Part shown: positions 26,662 through 34,414 of the stretch, piece by piece
How the letters are laid out: each line of letters opens with the position of its first letter
Numbering within the stretch: the first letter of the stretch is position 1
Origin: Bacteroides congonensis
GTDB lineage: Bacteria > Bacteroidota > Bacteroidia > Bacteroidales > Bacteroidaceae
Assembly (NCBI RefSeq): GCF_900130125.1
Contig: NZ_FQXY01000008.1
Location: forward strand, 636,301 to 700,300
DNA length: 64,000 bases
Direction: 5' to 3'
Position numbers and translations under genes: made by a program
Notes under the pieces: model-generated
What the model was told of the DNA's origin: nothing
What the model saw: the letters and a program-made list of their open reading frames with translations, nothing else
Database searches by the model: none

Positions 26662-28680
26662 CTATATTTTTTTGAGTACTAATATCTCGTTGTTTTTCTC
26701 GGCAATCAGTTCCCAGAACGATTTCACCAACTTGTATTCGCTGGTGGGATAAATCAGTTTGTTGGAACTGAACGAGTAGGTGATGATAAGCTGGTTGCCG
26801 TTCTGATGTACGAGGTAGCGGCAGAATCCCTGTTTGTCTTCCGTAAACGCATTCAAGGGAGCCGGCAGTTCGTCGACGGTATATCCTTCGGGGATAGTGA
26901 GGTTGGTCACCTGAATGATTTGTTCGGCATAAGGCATTTCCAGCGGCAGTTGGCGTTCGGCCTGGGTGAACGGACATTTGCTGACATGCAAGAAAATCAT
27001 CGGGTTGATGTAAATCAGATTGTCGTTCACGTTCGCTTGTTTTTCAAATTCGAGACTCTCCTTTACGATGGAAGAGAAAGCGTTCACGCCTGTGGTTGAG
27101 AATGTTTTCACTTTGATGTTTTCTTCCGTTTCCAGTTTGGTGATAAACTCCGCGCTGTCTTTGGCGGCGTGATAGTTTCTGCGGAAGTTGGCGGCGTGCT
27201 GTCCGGTGTATCCGGTCTGGCGGGTTCCCGTTATTCGTCCGTCGGCATGAATCTGCGCATTGATGGACGAGCGGATTTGGTTCTTGCCGAGTTGGCTGAG
27301 GTCTATCCAGTTACCCCCGTCCGCTTTGCTGAGGAGACGGGCGCGGTCTACCATCAGTACGGGTGGCAGCGTGTTCATATATCCGTTGGTGACGGAGCCA
27401 TCGAGGAATACGAAAGTGCTGTCCGTGTCCGCTATGCCGACTACGAACGTGTTCAACTTTTGGATGGAAGGGTGCGAGAGTGGAAGAATCCCCAACGTCT
27501 TGCGGCTCATCACGGCCGGATAGCAGGGAATCTGCGCGTCACGCAGCATGCTCATGAGTACGAAGTTGATGTCTGCGTTGCTGCCGGTTCCGTTCTTTAT
27601 CGCTTTTCTCACTTCGCTGCCGTAAAGTCCGTATTGTCCGTTCCATGACATTTTCTTTTTGAGGAAGGTGTAGATGGCGGCAATCTTGTCCTGTCTGTCG
27701 GTCAGTTTGTCGAGCGCCAGTGCAGTCATCTCGTCGCGGTAGGGATTACGCATTTTGAGCAGGGAACCGAAGTCCTCGTCTTCGAGCAGCATCTTGTCGA
27801 TAGTCTCCCAGGTATTGGTGAACGATTTGTAGAGTGAGCCGGGGAAGTTGATTCCACGCAGTTCGAAGCCGACACCGCTCATGTAATCGTCCGCGCACCA
27901 TACGTATTTGTCGAGACGGAGAGCGGGCAGTTGCTTGCCGGTAAAGCTTAGGTGGCGTCCGGTACAGAGAAGCTGTTCCACTTGGCCGTTTTGGTAGTGG
28001 AGCGTGTAGGAAAGGCTTTCCGACTGGTCTTTCATGTTCAGTGAATGTGAGCCTCTCATGTCGAGGTTGAACAGGAAATATTCGGGGATGGTGATGTCAT
28101 ATTGCGTGTGGATGACGGGGATGCTTCTCTGCGCTTCCCAGTGGTTGATGCTGTAATAGAAGTCGGAATTGAGCTGGTATTTGTACTCGAATACGGTTCC
28201 CTCACGGACGGCGGGGATGGAGAATTTTATCTGCATATAACTCTTGTTGAGTCTTTCTTCGAAGACGAGGTCTCGCTTCATCTTGGTGCGGACTATCTTA
28301 CCGTCTTCGAGGTTGTAGGCGGAAGCGTCGAGCTGGGTGATGTTTTCTTTCATGGTGCCGCCCCCTCTTTCTTTCGAATAATAAGGTATGATGATGTCCG
28401 CATAAGACGCACCTTCGGATTTCAGTACCTTTATTTTTATCTCATAAGTGTACACGAGCCGGAAGTCATTGTTCAGCAGGTCGTAGCGGGCGTTGTTTCT
28501 GGAGTACAGTACGACGGCGGTTGCGGCGGTGTCCGGTGCGTAGGTGGTCATCTTCAGCTCTTCCATGGTGGGCTTGCCGTATTTCATACTGGGGGTGATG
28601 ACGTCTGTGACTGTTTGCTGCGAGTAAACGGGCGACAGGAGTTGGAATAGTAATGCGCAGAGAATGAATAGTTTTCCCAT
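26662..28680 (-). CDS. Exported DUF3857 protein with degenerate transglutaminase domain
   Basis: A 672-residue protein with a signal peptide (LFILCALLFQLLSPVYSQQ, cleavage about residue 20). Layout is DUF3857 (about 45-255), transglutaminase-like fold (about 320-440) and a C-terminal beta domain. The site equivalent to FGDCKGL in its neighbour reads GSNADIN, so the nucleophile Cys is replaced by Asn368, and the MNH histidine position reads KLNTFV. Catalysis by the usual mechanism is therefore unlikely; it may bind peptides or partner the active paralogue. Similar Cys-less forms with an N/SADIN motif seem common in Bacteroidetes, suggesting a conserved non-enzymatic role. It is first in the tandem and has a TATCTTTG box at 28710-28717. 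Confidence 0.82.
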   Translation of the reverse strand: MGKLFILCALLFQLLSPVYSQQTVTDVITPSMKYGKPTMEELKMTTYAPDTAATAVVLYSRNNARYDLLNNDFRLVYTYEIKIKVLKSEGASYADIIIPYYSKERGGGTMKENITQLDASAYNLEDGKIVRTKMKRDLVFEERLNKSYMQIKFSIPAVREGTVFEYKYQLNSDFYYSINHWEAQRSIPVIHTQYDITIPEYFLFNLDMRGSHSLNMKDQSESLSYTLHYQNGQVEQLLCTGRHLSFTGKQLPALRLDKYVWCADDYMSGVGFELRGINFPGSLYKSFTNTWETIDKMLLEDEDFGSLLKMRNPYRDEMTALALDKLTDRQDKIAAIYTFLKKKMSWNGQYGLYGSEVRKAIKNGTGSNADINFVLMSMLRDAQIPCYPAVMSRKTLGILPLSHPSIQKLNTFVVGIADTDSTFVFLDGSVTNGYMNTLPPVLMVDRARLLSKADGGNWIDLSQLGKNQIRSSINAQIHADGRITGTRQTGYTGQHAANFRRNYHAAKDSAEFITKLETEENIKVKTFSTTGVNAFSSIVKESLEFEKQANVNDNLIYINPMIFLHVSKCPFTQAERQLPLEMPYAEQIIQVTNLTIPEGYTVDELPAPLNAFTEDKQGFCRYLVHQNGNQLIITYSFSSNKLIYPTSEYKLVKSFWELIAEKNNEILVLKKI

Positions 28681-28709
28681 TGTTAGTGTGTTTTTTAGTA
28701 CTATTCTCG

Positions 28710-28717
28710 CAAAGATA
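28710..28717 (-). promoter_or_regulatory. Putative -7 box of the DUF3857 tandem
   Basis: TATCTTTG on the minus strand, 29 bases upstream of the ATG at 28680. Confidence 0.5.
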
Positions 28718-28779
28718 AAAAAAATAGAGAAAGGCAGTGCACCTTTCTCTATTTTTTTATTTACCGGATGGATAAAATA

Positions 28780-29679
28780 TTATACTAAGTGTCCGATCCA
28801 CTCTTCACGGTCGCCCGGAAGGAGGTCGATTACCGGCACTTCCACCATAGTGTAGCATCCCGGTTGTTGTCTCATGGAAGCGCGTGCCACGCATACCAGT
28901 ACCTGTGCGGTCAGTGCGGGGTTGTTGATGCGCATATTAAATTCGAACAACTGGTTCTGGGTTTTTCCCGATACACCTTTGCGAGTCAGATTTACACCGT
29001 GTCCCATGTCGAGCAGCGCGTCTACGCTCGGAACGAGTTTCACGTGTGTCTCGTCGTTCACGAAGTACGGGTCTGCCTTGATGGCGGCGGCTACTTCTTC
29101 AAATTTGTATCCGTCTTTCAGTTCGATATACACCATGCGGCGGTGGATACCTGTGCCCGTAGGGATCGTCATGGAAAGAGCGGCTTTCACTCCGTCGATG
29201 GCTTTCACGGCTACGGTGTGTCCCATGCTCATGCCCGGACCGAAGTTGGTGTAGGTGATGCCTTTCGGGGCAATTGCTTCGAGCATCGTACGCACGATGG
29301 AGTCACTTCCCGGGTCCCAGCCTGCGGAGATGATGGATACGGCTTTGTGTTCCTTGGCTGCTGCGTCCAGTGTGCGGCGCAAGTCAACGATGCCGGTGTG
29401 AATATCGAAGCTGTCTACGGTATTGATGCCCATAGCCAGGTATTCTTTTGCATATTTTTCAACGCTGCGGGTCGGCGTGCAAAGAATTGCCACGTCTACG
29501 CCTTCCAGCTCTTTAATGTCCTTTACTACTGCATAGTTTGCCAACTCTTCCGGCTTGTTCTCTGCTCCTGCACGACGAACGACTCCGGCTATTTCGAAAT
29601 CAGGCGCTGCCTGTAGCGCTTCAAGTACATAGTGTCCAATGTTGCCATAGCCAACGATGGCGGCTCTTACTTTTTTCAT
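28780..29679 (-). CDS. ddh: meso-Diaminopimelate D-dehydrogenase
   Basis: A 299-residue NADPH enzyme that reductively aminates tetrahydrodipicolinate to meso-diaminopimelate in a single step, supplying lysine and peptidoglycan precursors. The Rossmann start is KVRAAIVGYGNIGHYVLEAL; AILCTPTRSVEKYA, NTVDSFDIHTGI and SAGWDPGSDSIVR followed by GPGMSMGHTVAVKAIDGV are family signatures. The frame extends 41 codons upstream, but a TACTTTTG promoter box at 29723-29730 lies within that extension, so the ATG at 29679 is the start and the length then equals the known enzymes. It is a single gene. Confidence 0.94.
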   Translation of the reverse strand: MKKVRAAIVGYGNIGHYVLEALQAAPDFEIAGVVRRAGAENKPEELANYAVVKDIKELEGVDVAILCTPTRSVEKYAKEYLAMGINTVDSFDIHTGIVDLRRTLDAAAKEHKAVSIISAGWDPGSDSIVRTMLEAIAPKGITYTNFGPGMSMGHTVAVKAIDGVKAALSMTIPTGTGIHRRMVYIELKDGYKFEEVAAAIKADPYFVNDETHVKLVPSVDALLDMGHGVNLTRKGVSGKTQNQLFEFNMRINNPALTAQVLVCVARASMRQQPGCYTMVEVPVIDLLPGDREEWIGHLV

Positions 29680-29722
29680 TCTTTTCTTGGTTTTATATGA
29701 ACATTTTTCTTTATTTCTGCCA

Positions 29723-29730
29723 CAAAAGTA
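29723..29730 (-). promoter_or_regulatory. Putative -7 box of ddh
   Basis: TACTTTTG on the minus strand, 43 bases before the ddh ATG. It argues against the longer upstream start. Confidence 0.5.
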
Positions 29731-29895
29731 AACAAAATATAAGGAAGGATTGTTTACGGGCGGCATTATTTTTATTTTTTTTAGATTCGCTACAGTTTGC
29801 ATGAAATGCGCCGGTTGATGCCCTCAGATTTTAACTGTCGGGCTACGGAAAAGAATAATCTGTAAAAAACAGGAGAATCTGTGGCGGGAAAGTTT

Positions 29896-29903
29896 TATCT
29901 TTG
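29896..29903 (+). promoter_or_regulatory. -7-like box very close to the ruvA start
   Basis: TATCTTTG matches TAnnTTTG, and only eight bases separate it from the ruvA ATG. Used as a promoter, it would give an almost leaderless mRNA. No -33 TTTG is seen at the expected distance. Confidence 0.45.
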
Positions 29904-29911
29904 TGGGCATT

Positions 29912-30520
29912 ATGATAGAGTATGTTAGAGGCGAGCTTGCCGAACTTAGTCCGGCAACCGCAGTGATTGACTGTAACGGGGTGGGGTATGCCGCCAATAT
30001 ATCCTTGAATACTTATTCGGCTATTCAGGGAAAGAAAACCTGTAAGTTGTATATTTATGAGGCGATTCGTGAGGATGCGTATGTGCTTTATGGCTTTGCC
30101 GAGAAGCAGGAGCGGGAGATTTTCCTGCTGCTGATTTCTGTTTCGGGCATTGGCGGGAATACGGCGCGTATGATTCTCTCCGCTCTTTCGCCTGCCGAAC
30201 TGGTGAATGTAATCAGTACCGAGAACGCGAATATGCTGAAGACGGTGAAGGGTATCGGGCTGAAGACTGCGCAGCGTGTGATTGTCGACTTGAAGGATAA
30301 AATCAAGACGATGGGAATGTCTGCTGCCGGCGGTGTTGCCGGTGCGGGTGGCATGTTGCTGCAAGCTGCCAACGCGGAAGTGATGGAAGAGGCTGTGGCC
30401 GCATTGACGATGCTCGGTTTTGCCGCTGCGCCTTCGCAGAAGGTGGTGATGGCTATATTGAAGGAAGAGCCGGATGCTCCGGTAGAAAAGGTGATTAAAC
30501 TGGCTTTGAAACGATTGTAA
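29912..30520 (+). CDS. ruvA: Holliday junction DNA helicase subunit RuvA
   Basis: A 202-residue protein that binds four-way junctions and targets RuvB for branch migration. It has the N-terminal OB fold ([31 protein letters not shown]), the tandem helix-hairpin-helix region ([19 protein letters not shown] and [19 protein letters not shown]) and the C-terminal RuvB-binding three-helix domain ([19 protein letters not shown]). A GTG nine bases upstream is in frame, but the ATG gives the family N-terminus. It is followed after 28 bases by a DUF3843-like gene. ruvB and ruvC are not nearby. Confidence 0.95.
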   Translation: MIEYVRGELAELSPATAVIDCNGVGYAANISLNTYSAIQGKKTCKLYIYEAIREDAYVLYGFAEKQEREIFLLLISVSGIGGNTARMILSALSPAELVNVISTENANMLKTVKGIGLKTAQRVIVDLKDKIKTMGMSAAGGVAGAGGMLLQAANAEVMEEAVAALTMLGFAAAPSQKVVMAILKEEPDAPVEKVIKLALKRL

Positions 30521-30543
30521 CGACTGAAACATTGTAACGACTG
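30514..30543 (+). repeat. Direct repeat across the ruvA stop codon
   Basis: ATTGTAACGACTG occurs at 30514-30526 (containing the ruvA stop TAA) and again at 30531-30543, followed by a further partial copy (TAACGATG) running into the next start codon. It looks like small-scale slippage duplication. Confidence 0.7.
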
Positions 30544-30548
30544 TAACG

Positions 30549-31541
30549 ATGAAGGAACAGAAGATTTATATGCGGGCATGGACTGAGATACATGGTCGTG
30601 CGAAGGTGATGGCCACGGATGAGTGGTATCTTAATCTGGCTAACGAACTGTTGCCGTTGGTGGCGAACTCTTATATGTATCAAGGCAGGGAAATGGTGGA
30701 AGACCAACGGCGGGTGGCTTTGTCGTGTGCCCTGTATCTGGAAGATTGCGTGGCGGACGCGGGACACTGGCGGGAGTTTATTCACTGGCATAAGGAGAAT
30801 TACGGCCGTTACCTGCCGTTCTATCCGCTGTCTGAGGACTACTTGCCGGATGAAATCAACCGTGAGGACATCGCTTTCCTGCTGTGGGCTATCAATTCGC
30901 CGGTCGGTGATGATTTCGACTGGGTGGAGAATCCGATGGACAAGGATTTGCTGGAGTTTGCGGATGTACTTTACGAGCGTTTGGATGCTGTTTTCGAGTC
31001 GGCTCCTATCAGTGAGTATCTCGCCCCGGGGTGGATGATGGAGACGGAACTGATGCAGAAGAAGCGCGAACCTCTGCCGGTGGCTTTGCCGGGAGAGAAG
31101 ATGCCGACGAATGTGGAACGTTTCTTCGAGGCAAGTAATGGAGAGTCGCTCATGTTCTTTGGTTCATACAATGCTCTGAAATTCTTCTTTGTAAATTCTT
31201 TGAAGTGGGAAGATGAGGAAGATGCTCTGTTGCCGGATTTGGCGGAGTTCGATAATTTCGTTGTTTATGGCAATCCGAAAGGGTTGTTGATAGGCCCTGA
31301 TGTGGCTCAGTTTTTTGCTGATAAGAATAATCCGTTTTATAGTGTCGAAGAGGCTGAGGAAGGGGCGTATGAAATGTTCTGCGAAGAAGGGTTGTGTCCG
31401 TTCGACTTGCTGAAGTATGGAATGGAGCATAATCTGCTGCCGGACGCACAGTTCCCGTTCGAGAACGGAAAGGCGCTGTTGCAGGAGAATTGGGATTTTG
31501 TGGCTCGCTGGTTCTTGGGCGAGTTTTATGAAGGAGAATAA
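30549..31541 (+). CDS. DUF3843-like uncharacterised protein
   Basis: A 330-residue acidic, soluble protein without signal peptide, rich in Trp, Phe and Glu. Phrases such as RAWTEIHGRAKVMATDEWYLNLAN, LEDCVADAGHWREFIHWHKENYG and CEEGLCPFDLLKYGMEHNLLP recall a Bacteroidales family I know as DUF3843; this is a recall-based assignment. No catalytic motif can be pointed to. It sits 28 bases after ruvA and ten bases before a small basic-protein gene, so the three may form one transcript ending at the hairpin at 31751-31794. The function is unknown. Confidence 0.8.
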   Translation: MKEQKIYMRAWTEIHGRAKVMATDEWYLNLANELLPLVANSYMYQGREMVEDQRRVALSCALYLEDCVADAGHWREFIHWHKENYGRYLPFYPLSEDYLPDEINREDIAFLLWAINSPVGDDFDWVENPMDKDLLEFADVLYERLDAVFESAPISEYLAPGWMMETELMQKKREPLPVALPGEKMPTNVERFFEASNGESLMFFGSYNALKFFFVNSLKWEDEEDALLPDLAEFDNFVVYGNPKGLLIGPDVAQFFADKNNPFYSVEEAEEGAYEMFCEEGLCPFDLLKYGMEHNLLPDAQFPFENGKALLQENWDFVARWFLGEFYEGE

Positions 31542-31551
31542 GGAGTAAGCT

Positions 31552-31689
31552 ATGCCAATAAAAAAAAGTAATAATCCTTTTGCCGGAAAGGCAAAGTCCG
31601 GAGCAGGGAAAAAGAAGAGTTCCGGAAAACGGGTGGGGAAGTCGAAGCAGGAAAAGGCTAATAATCAGTTGAATAGAAGGGTGAAGTGA
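31552..31689 (+). CDS. Lysine-rich small basic protein, 45 aa
   Basis: A 45-residue frame: MPIKKSNNPFAGKAKSGAGK followed by more Lys/Ser/Gly and ending NQLNRRVK. About a third of residues are Lys or Arg and there is no hydrophobic core, so it is probably disordered and nucleic-acid binding, like ribosome-associated or histone-H1-like tails. Support for translation: a Shine-Dalgarno AAGGAG ten bases from the ATG, a ten-base gap to the preceding gene, and a terminator 61 bases after the stop. I do not recognise a family. Confidence 0.72.
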   Translation: MPIKKSNNPFAGKAKSGAGKKKSSGKRVGKSKQEKANNQLNRRVK

Positions 31690-31750
31690 GGCGGTGGCAG
31701 GTAACGCTGTTTCTCTGAAGCAGGGGAATGGAGAACGTGATAAGATAGTT

Positions 31751-31794
31751 GACGGGAATAGTTGTTGATATGAAAAATCACGACTATTCCCGTC
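31751..31794. terminator. Intrinsic terminator after the ruvA-DUF3843-small protein run
   Basis: GACGGGAATAGT and ACTATTCCCGTC form a perfect 12-bp inverted repeat with a 20-base loop, and a T-rich tract (TTTGTTTTTT) follows on the + strand. Confidence 0.8.
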
Positions 31795-31860
31795 TGTACT
31801 TTGTTTTTTGCCGGAGAGGTACCTTCTTTATTGTCGGTTACCTCTATTTATTAGTAGCCT

Positions 31861-32703
31861 TTATTTATCGGCAACCTCTTCCTGCGCTTTCCGTTCTTTT
31901 TTCTTATTGATAAACTCGATTTTCAGATTGGCTTCTTCTTGTTCTTTCTTAATCTGCTGCATGGCGGAAAGAATCTGTGCCAACTCGTAGACAGATGCCG
32001 CAGCCTGGCGGTCGGTCGGGCTCATGGTTGTCTTGTAGGCACGGTCGCCGAGGTATTCTACGCGTAGATTCTTGTCTTTGTTGAGGTTGATGAATCCGAT
32101 AACGTTTCCGTCCGCTCCCAGTTTGTAGTCCGCTTTCTCTATCTTTTCATTCATGTCGGTTGTTTCATAGCTGTCCTTGGAAGCCGGAGTTTCGGCAAAG
32201 CTGCCGTCGGGGGCAACTACTTTGACACCTACATGATGGATATTGCCTGCGCCGCAATAGATGGAAGTCATGCTCATGTTGCCCAGTTCGTCCACCTGGA
32301 AGCGGAGAAAGGAGCGGTGCATGTTCTTTTCAACAGTCTGTGCAGGATGAAGGTAATTGCCTACCTGCTGATATTCGGCGTCTTTCTCAAGGATAAACTT
32401 ATCTTTGATAGCGTTGAATTCCCCGGTCTTTGCCTGGAAGGCGCTGTCGAGGTAAGCGAGTGTCTTCTGCTGTGCCTTAGTCTCTACATCGAGCATCAGT
32501 GCCTGTCCCGCTTTGCGTGCTTCGAAGGCTTTGGGGTAGAGGATTTTGATACTGTCGATTTGCGACTTGGCTTCTTCGTAGTCGCCACGTTCGTAGGCAG
32601 CTTTGGCAACTGCCAGTTTCTCATTGGCTTTTTTCTCAAGCCCGTTGCCGCAGGCAGCCAGTGCCAGCGTGCCGCAAAAGAGGATAATCAGTTTTTTCAT
32701 CAC
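31861..32703 (-). CDS. Lipoprotein with N-terminal helical repeat region
   Basis: A 280-residue predicted lipoprotein: short signal MMKKLIILFCGTLALAAC with lipidated Cys18. The stretch at about 20-75 (AVAKAAYERGDYEEAKSQIDSIKILYP) looks like a tetratricopeptide-like helix pair as in outer-membrane assembly lipoproteins. The middle is beta-rich (FLRFQVDELGNMSMTSIYCGAG), and the C-terminus is a charged coiled coil (AMQQIKKEQEEANLKIEFINKKKERK). I do not recognise a named family. It is divergent from cca, with a TACTTTTG box at 32788-32795. Confidence 0.78.
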   Translation of the reverse strand: MMKKLIILFCGTLALAACGNGLEKKANEKLAVAKAAYERGDYEEAKSQIDSIKILYPKAFEARKAGQALMLDVETKAQQKTLAYLDSAFQAKTGEFNAIKDKFILEKDAEYQQVGNYLHPAQTVEKNMHRSFLRFQVDELGNMSMTSIYCGAGNIHHVGVKVVAPDGSFAETPASKDSYETTDMNEKIEKADYKLGADGNVIGFINLNKDKNLRVEYLGDRAYKTTMSPTDRQAAASVYELAQILSAMQQIKKEQEEANLKIEFINKKKERKAQEEVADK

Positions 32704-32787
32704 AAGTCTTATTTACTATTTTATTGTTTACAGTTTACGATTCAGGACAGACGGCCTGTTTATGGTGCATTGTTCACTTATTAATGG

Positions 32788-32795
32788 CAAAAGTA
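32788..32795 (-). promoter_or_regulatory. Putative -7 box of the lipoprotein gene
   Basis: TACTTTTG on the minus strand, about 85 bases before the ATG, back to back with the cca promoter. Confidence 0.5.
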
Positions 32796-32808
32796 CAAAT
32801 ATATCCCT

Positions 32809-32824
32809 TATTTTTGTAATTTTG
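32809..32824 (+). promoter_or_regulatory. Two adjoining -7-like boxes of cca
   Basis: TATTTTTG (32809-32816) and TAATTTTG (32817-32824) both fit TAnnTTTG and lie 28-35 bases before the cca ATG, which has a weak AAAGG ahead of it. Confidence 0.55.
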
Positions 32825-32851
32825 CACCCTCAAAACGTATAACTAAAAGGA

Positions 32852-34285
32852 ATGATAGAGTTGACTCAAGAGGAATTGAAGCAGCAATTCAGCGAACCCA
32901 TCTTCGGACAGATAGCCGAAACGGCGGATGCGCTCGGTTTGGAGTGCTATGTGGTAGGCGGTTATGTTCGCGATATTTTTCTGCAACGTCCCTCTAAAGA
33001 TATAGATGTAGTAGTTGTAGGCAGTGGAATTGCAATGGCGGAAGCACTCGGCCGGCATTTGGGACGGGGGGCGCACGTTTCTGTTTTCAAGAATTTCGGA
33101 ACGGCACAGGTAAAATATAAAGGTACGGAAGTCGAATTTGTAGGTGCGCGCAAGGAGTCGTACCAGCGGGATTCGCGCAAACCGATTGTAGAGGACGGTA
33201 CGCTGGAAGATGACCAGAACCGTCGGGATTTCACTATCAACGCCCTTGCAGTTTGTCTCAATAAGGCACGTTTCGGTGAATTGGTAGACCCGTTCGGCGG
33301 GTTGGAAGATATGAAGGAGAAGACGATTCGTACTCCGCTCGACCCCGATATTACTTTTAGTGACGACCCGTTGCGCATGATGCGCTGTATCCGTTTTGCC
33401 ACGCAGTTGGGCTTTTATATTGATGATGATACTTTCGATTCTCTTTGCCGCAATAAGGAGCGGATTGAAATTATATCCCGTGAGCGCATTGCGGACGAAC
33501 TGAATAAGATTATTCTTTCACCGATTCCGTCCAAAGGGTTCATCGACCTCGACCGTAGTGGGTTGCTGCCTTTGATTTTTCCGGAATTTGCAGCTTTGCA
33601 AGGGGTGGAGACACGGAACGGGCGTTCGCACAAGGATAATTTTTATCATACGTTGGAAGTGTTGGATAATATCAGCAAGAAGACTGATAATCTTTGGTTG
33701 CGTTGGGCGGCATTGCTGCACGATATTGCCAAGCCTGCTACGAAGCGTTGGGAGCCGAAGGCGGGATGGACGTTCCACAATCATAATTTCATAGGTGAGA
33801 AGATGATTCCGTCTATCTTTCGGAAGATGAAGCTGCCAATGAATGAGAAGATGAAGTATGTGCAGAAGTTGGTTAGTCTGCATATGCGTCCTATTGTGAT
33901 AGCGGATGATGTGGTGACGGATTCGGCGGTGCGTCGTTTGCTCTTCGAGGCGGGGGATGATATTGATGACTTGATGATGCTCTGCGAAGCGGATATTACT
34001 TCTAAGAATATGGAACGCAAGCAGCGCTTCCTGAATAACTTCCAGTTGGTACGTCAGAAACTGAAGGACTTGGAAGAAAAAGACCGGGTACGTAATTTTC
34101 AGCCGCCTGTGAGCGGGGAGAAGATTATGGAAATCTTCGGTTTGCAGCCGTGCCGGGAAGTGGGTGTGCTGAAAAGCGCGATAAAGGATGCCATTCTGGA
34201 CGGTGTGATTCCCAATGAATATGAAGCTGCCTATGCTTTTCTGATGGAGCGGGCGAAGAAGATGGGGATGACGCCTGTGGGTTGA
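32852..34285 (+). CDS. cca: CCA tRNA nucleotidyltransferase with HD domain
   Basis: A 477-residue class II nucleotidyltransferase that adds or repairs the 3' CCA of tRNAs. The signature [22 protein letters not shown] carries the metal aspartates Asp50 and Asp52 (quoted as its two parts GGYVRD and KDIDVVVVG). [13 protein letters not shown] and [12 protein letters not shown] are the neck and substrate motifs. An HD phosphohydrolase domain follows (LLHDIAKP, His290-Asp291, and HNHNFIG), as in many Bacteroidetes enzymes. Whether it adds CCA or only A residues cannot be decided by eye; CCA addition is the parsimonious call. Confidence 0.9.
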   Translation: MIELTQEELKQQFSEPIFGQIAETADALGLECYVVGGYVRDIFLQRPSKDIDVVVVGSGIAMAEALGRHLGRGAHVSVFKNFGTAQVKYKGTEVEFVGARKESYQRDSRKPIVEDGTLEDDQNRRDFTINALAVCLNKARFGELVDPFGGLEDMKEKTIRTPLDPDITFSDDPLRMMRCIRFATQLGFYIDDDTFDSLCRNKERIEIISRERIADELNKIILSPIPSKGFIDLDRSGLLPLIFPEFAALQGVETRNGRSHKDNFYHTLEVLDNISKKTDNLWLRWAALLHDIAKPATKRWEPKAGWTFHNHNFIGEKMIPSIFRKMKLPMNEKMKYVQKLVSLHMRPIVIADDVVTDSAVRRLLFEAGDDIDDLMMLCEADITSKNMERKQRFLNNFQLVRQKLKDLEEKDRVRNFQPPVSGEKIMEIFGLQPCREVGVLKSAIKDAILDGVIPNEYEAAYAFLMERAKKMGMTPVG

Positions 34286-34298
34286 TATATTGGAAGTT

Positions 34299-34402
34299 TA
34301 AGACATAAGAACAAAAGAACATATTATTTTTGAGAATTATAATTTATCATTGCTTGATAAAAAGTACTCATTAATAATATGTTCTTTTGTTCTTATGTCT
34401 TA
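34299..34402. repeat. 29-bp perfect inverted repeat with nested hairpin
   Basis: TAAGACATAAGAACAAAAGA... (34299-34327) and its exact reverse complement (34374-34402) match over all 29 bases. The 46-base loop holds a second small palindrome (TTTATCA/TTGATAAA). It lies between convergent cca and a sulfatase gene. It could be a bidirectional terminator or a tiny non-autonomous element. Confidence 0.88.
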
Positions 34403-34414
34403 ACTATAAATCAT

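Noticed and set aside
28789..29616. Plus-strand frame of 275 codons opposite ddh
   Set aside because: Shadow of ddh codon usage; His/Cys/Val-rich translation with no domain.
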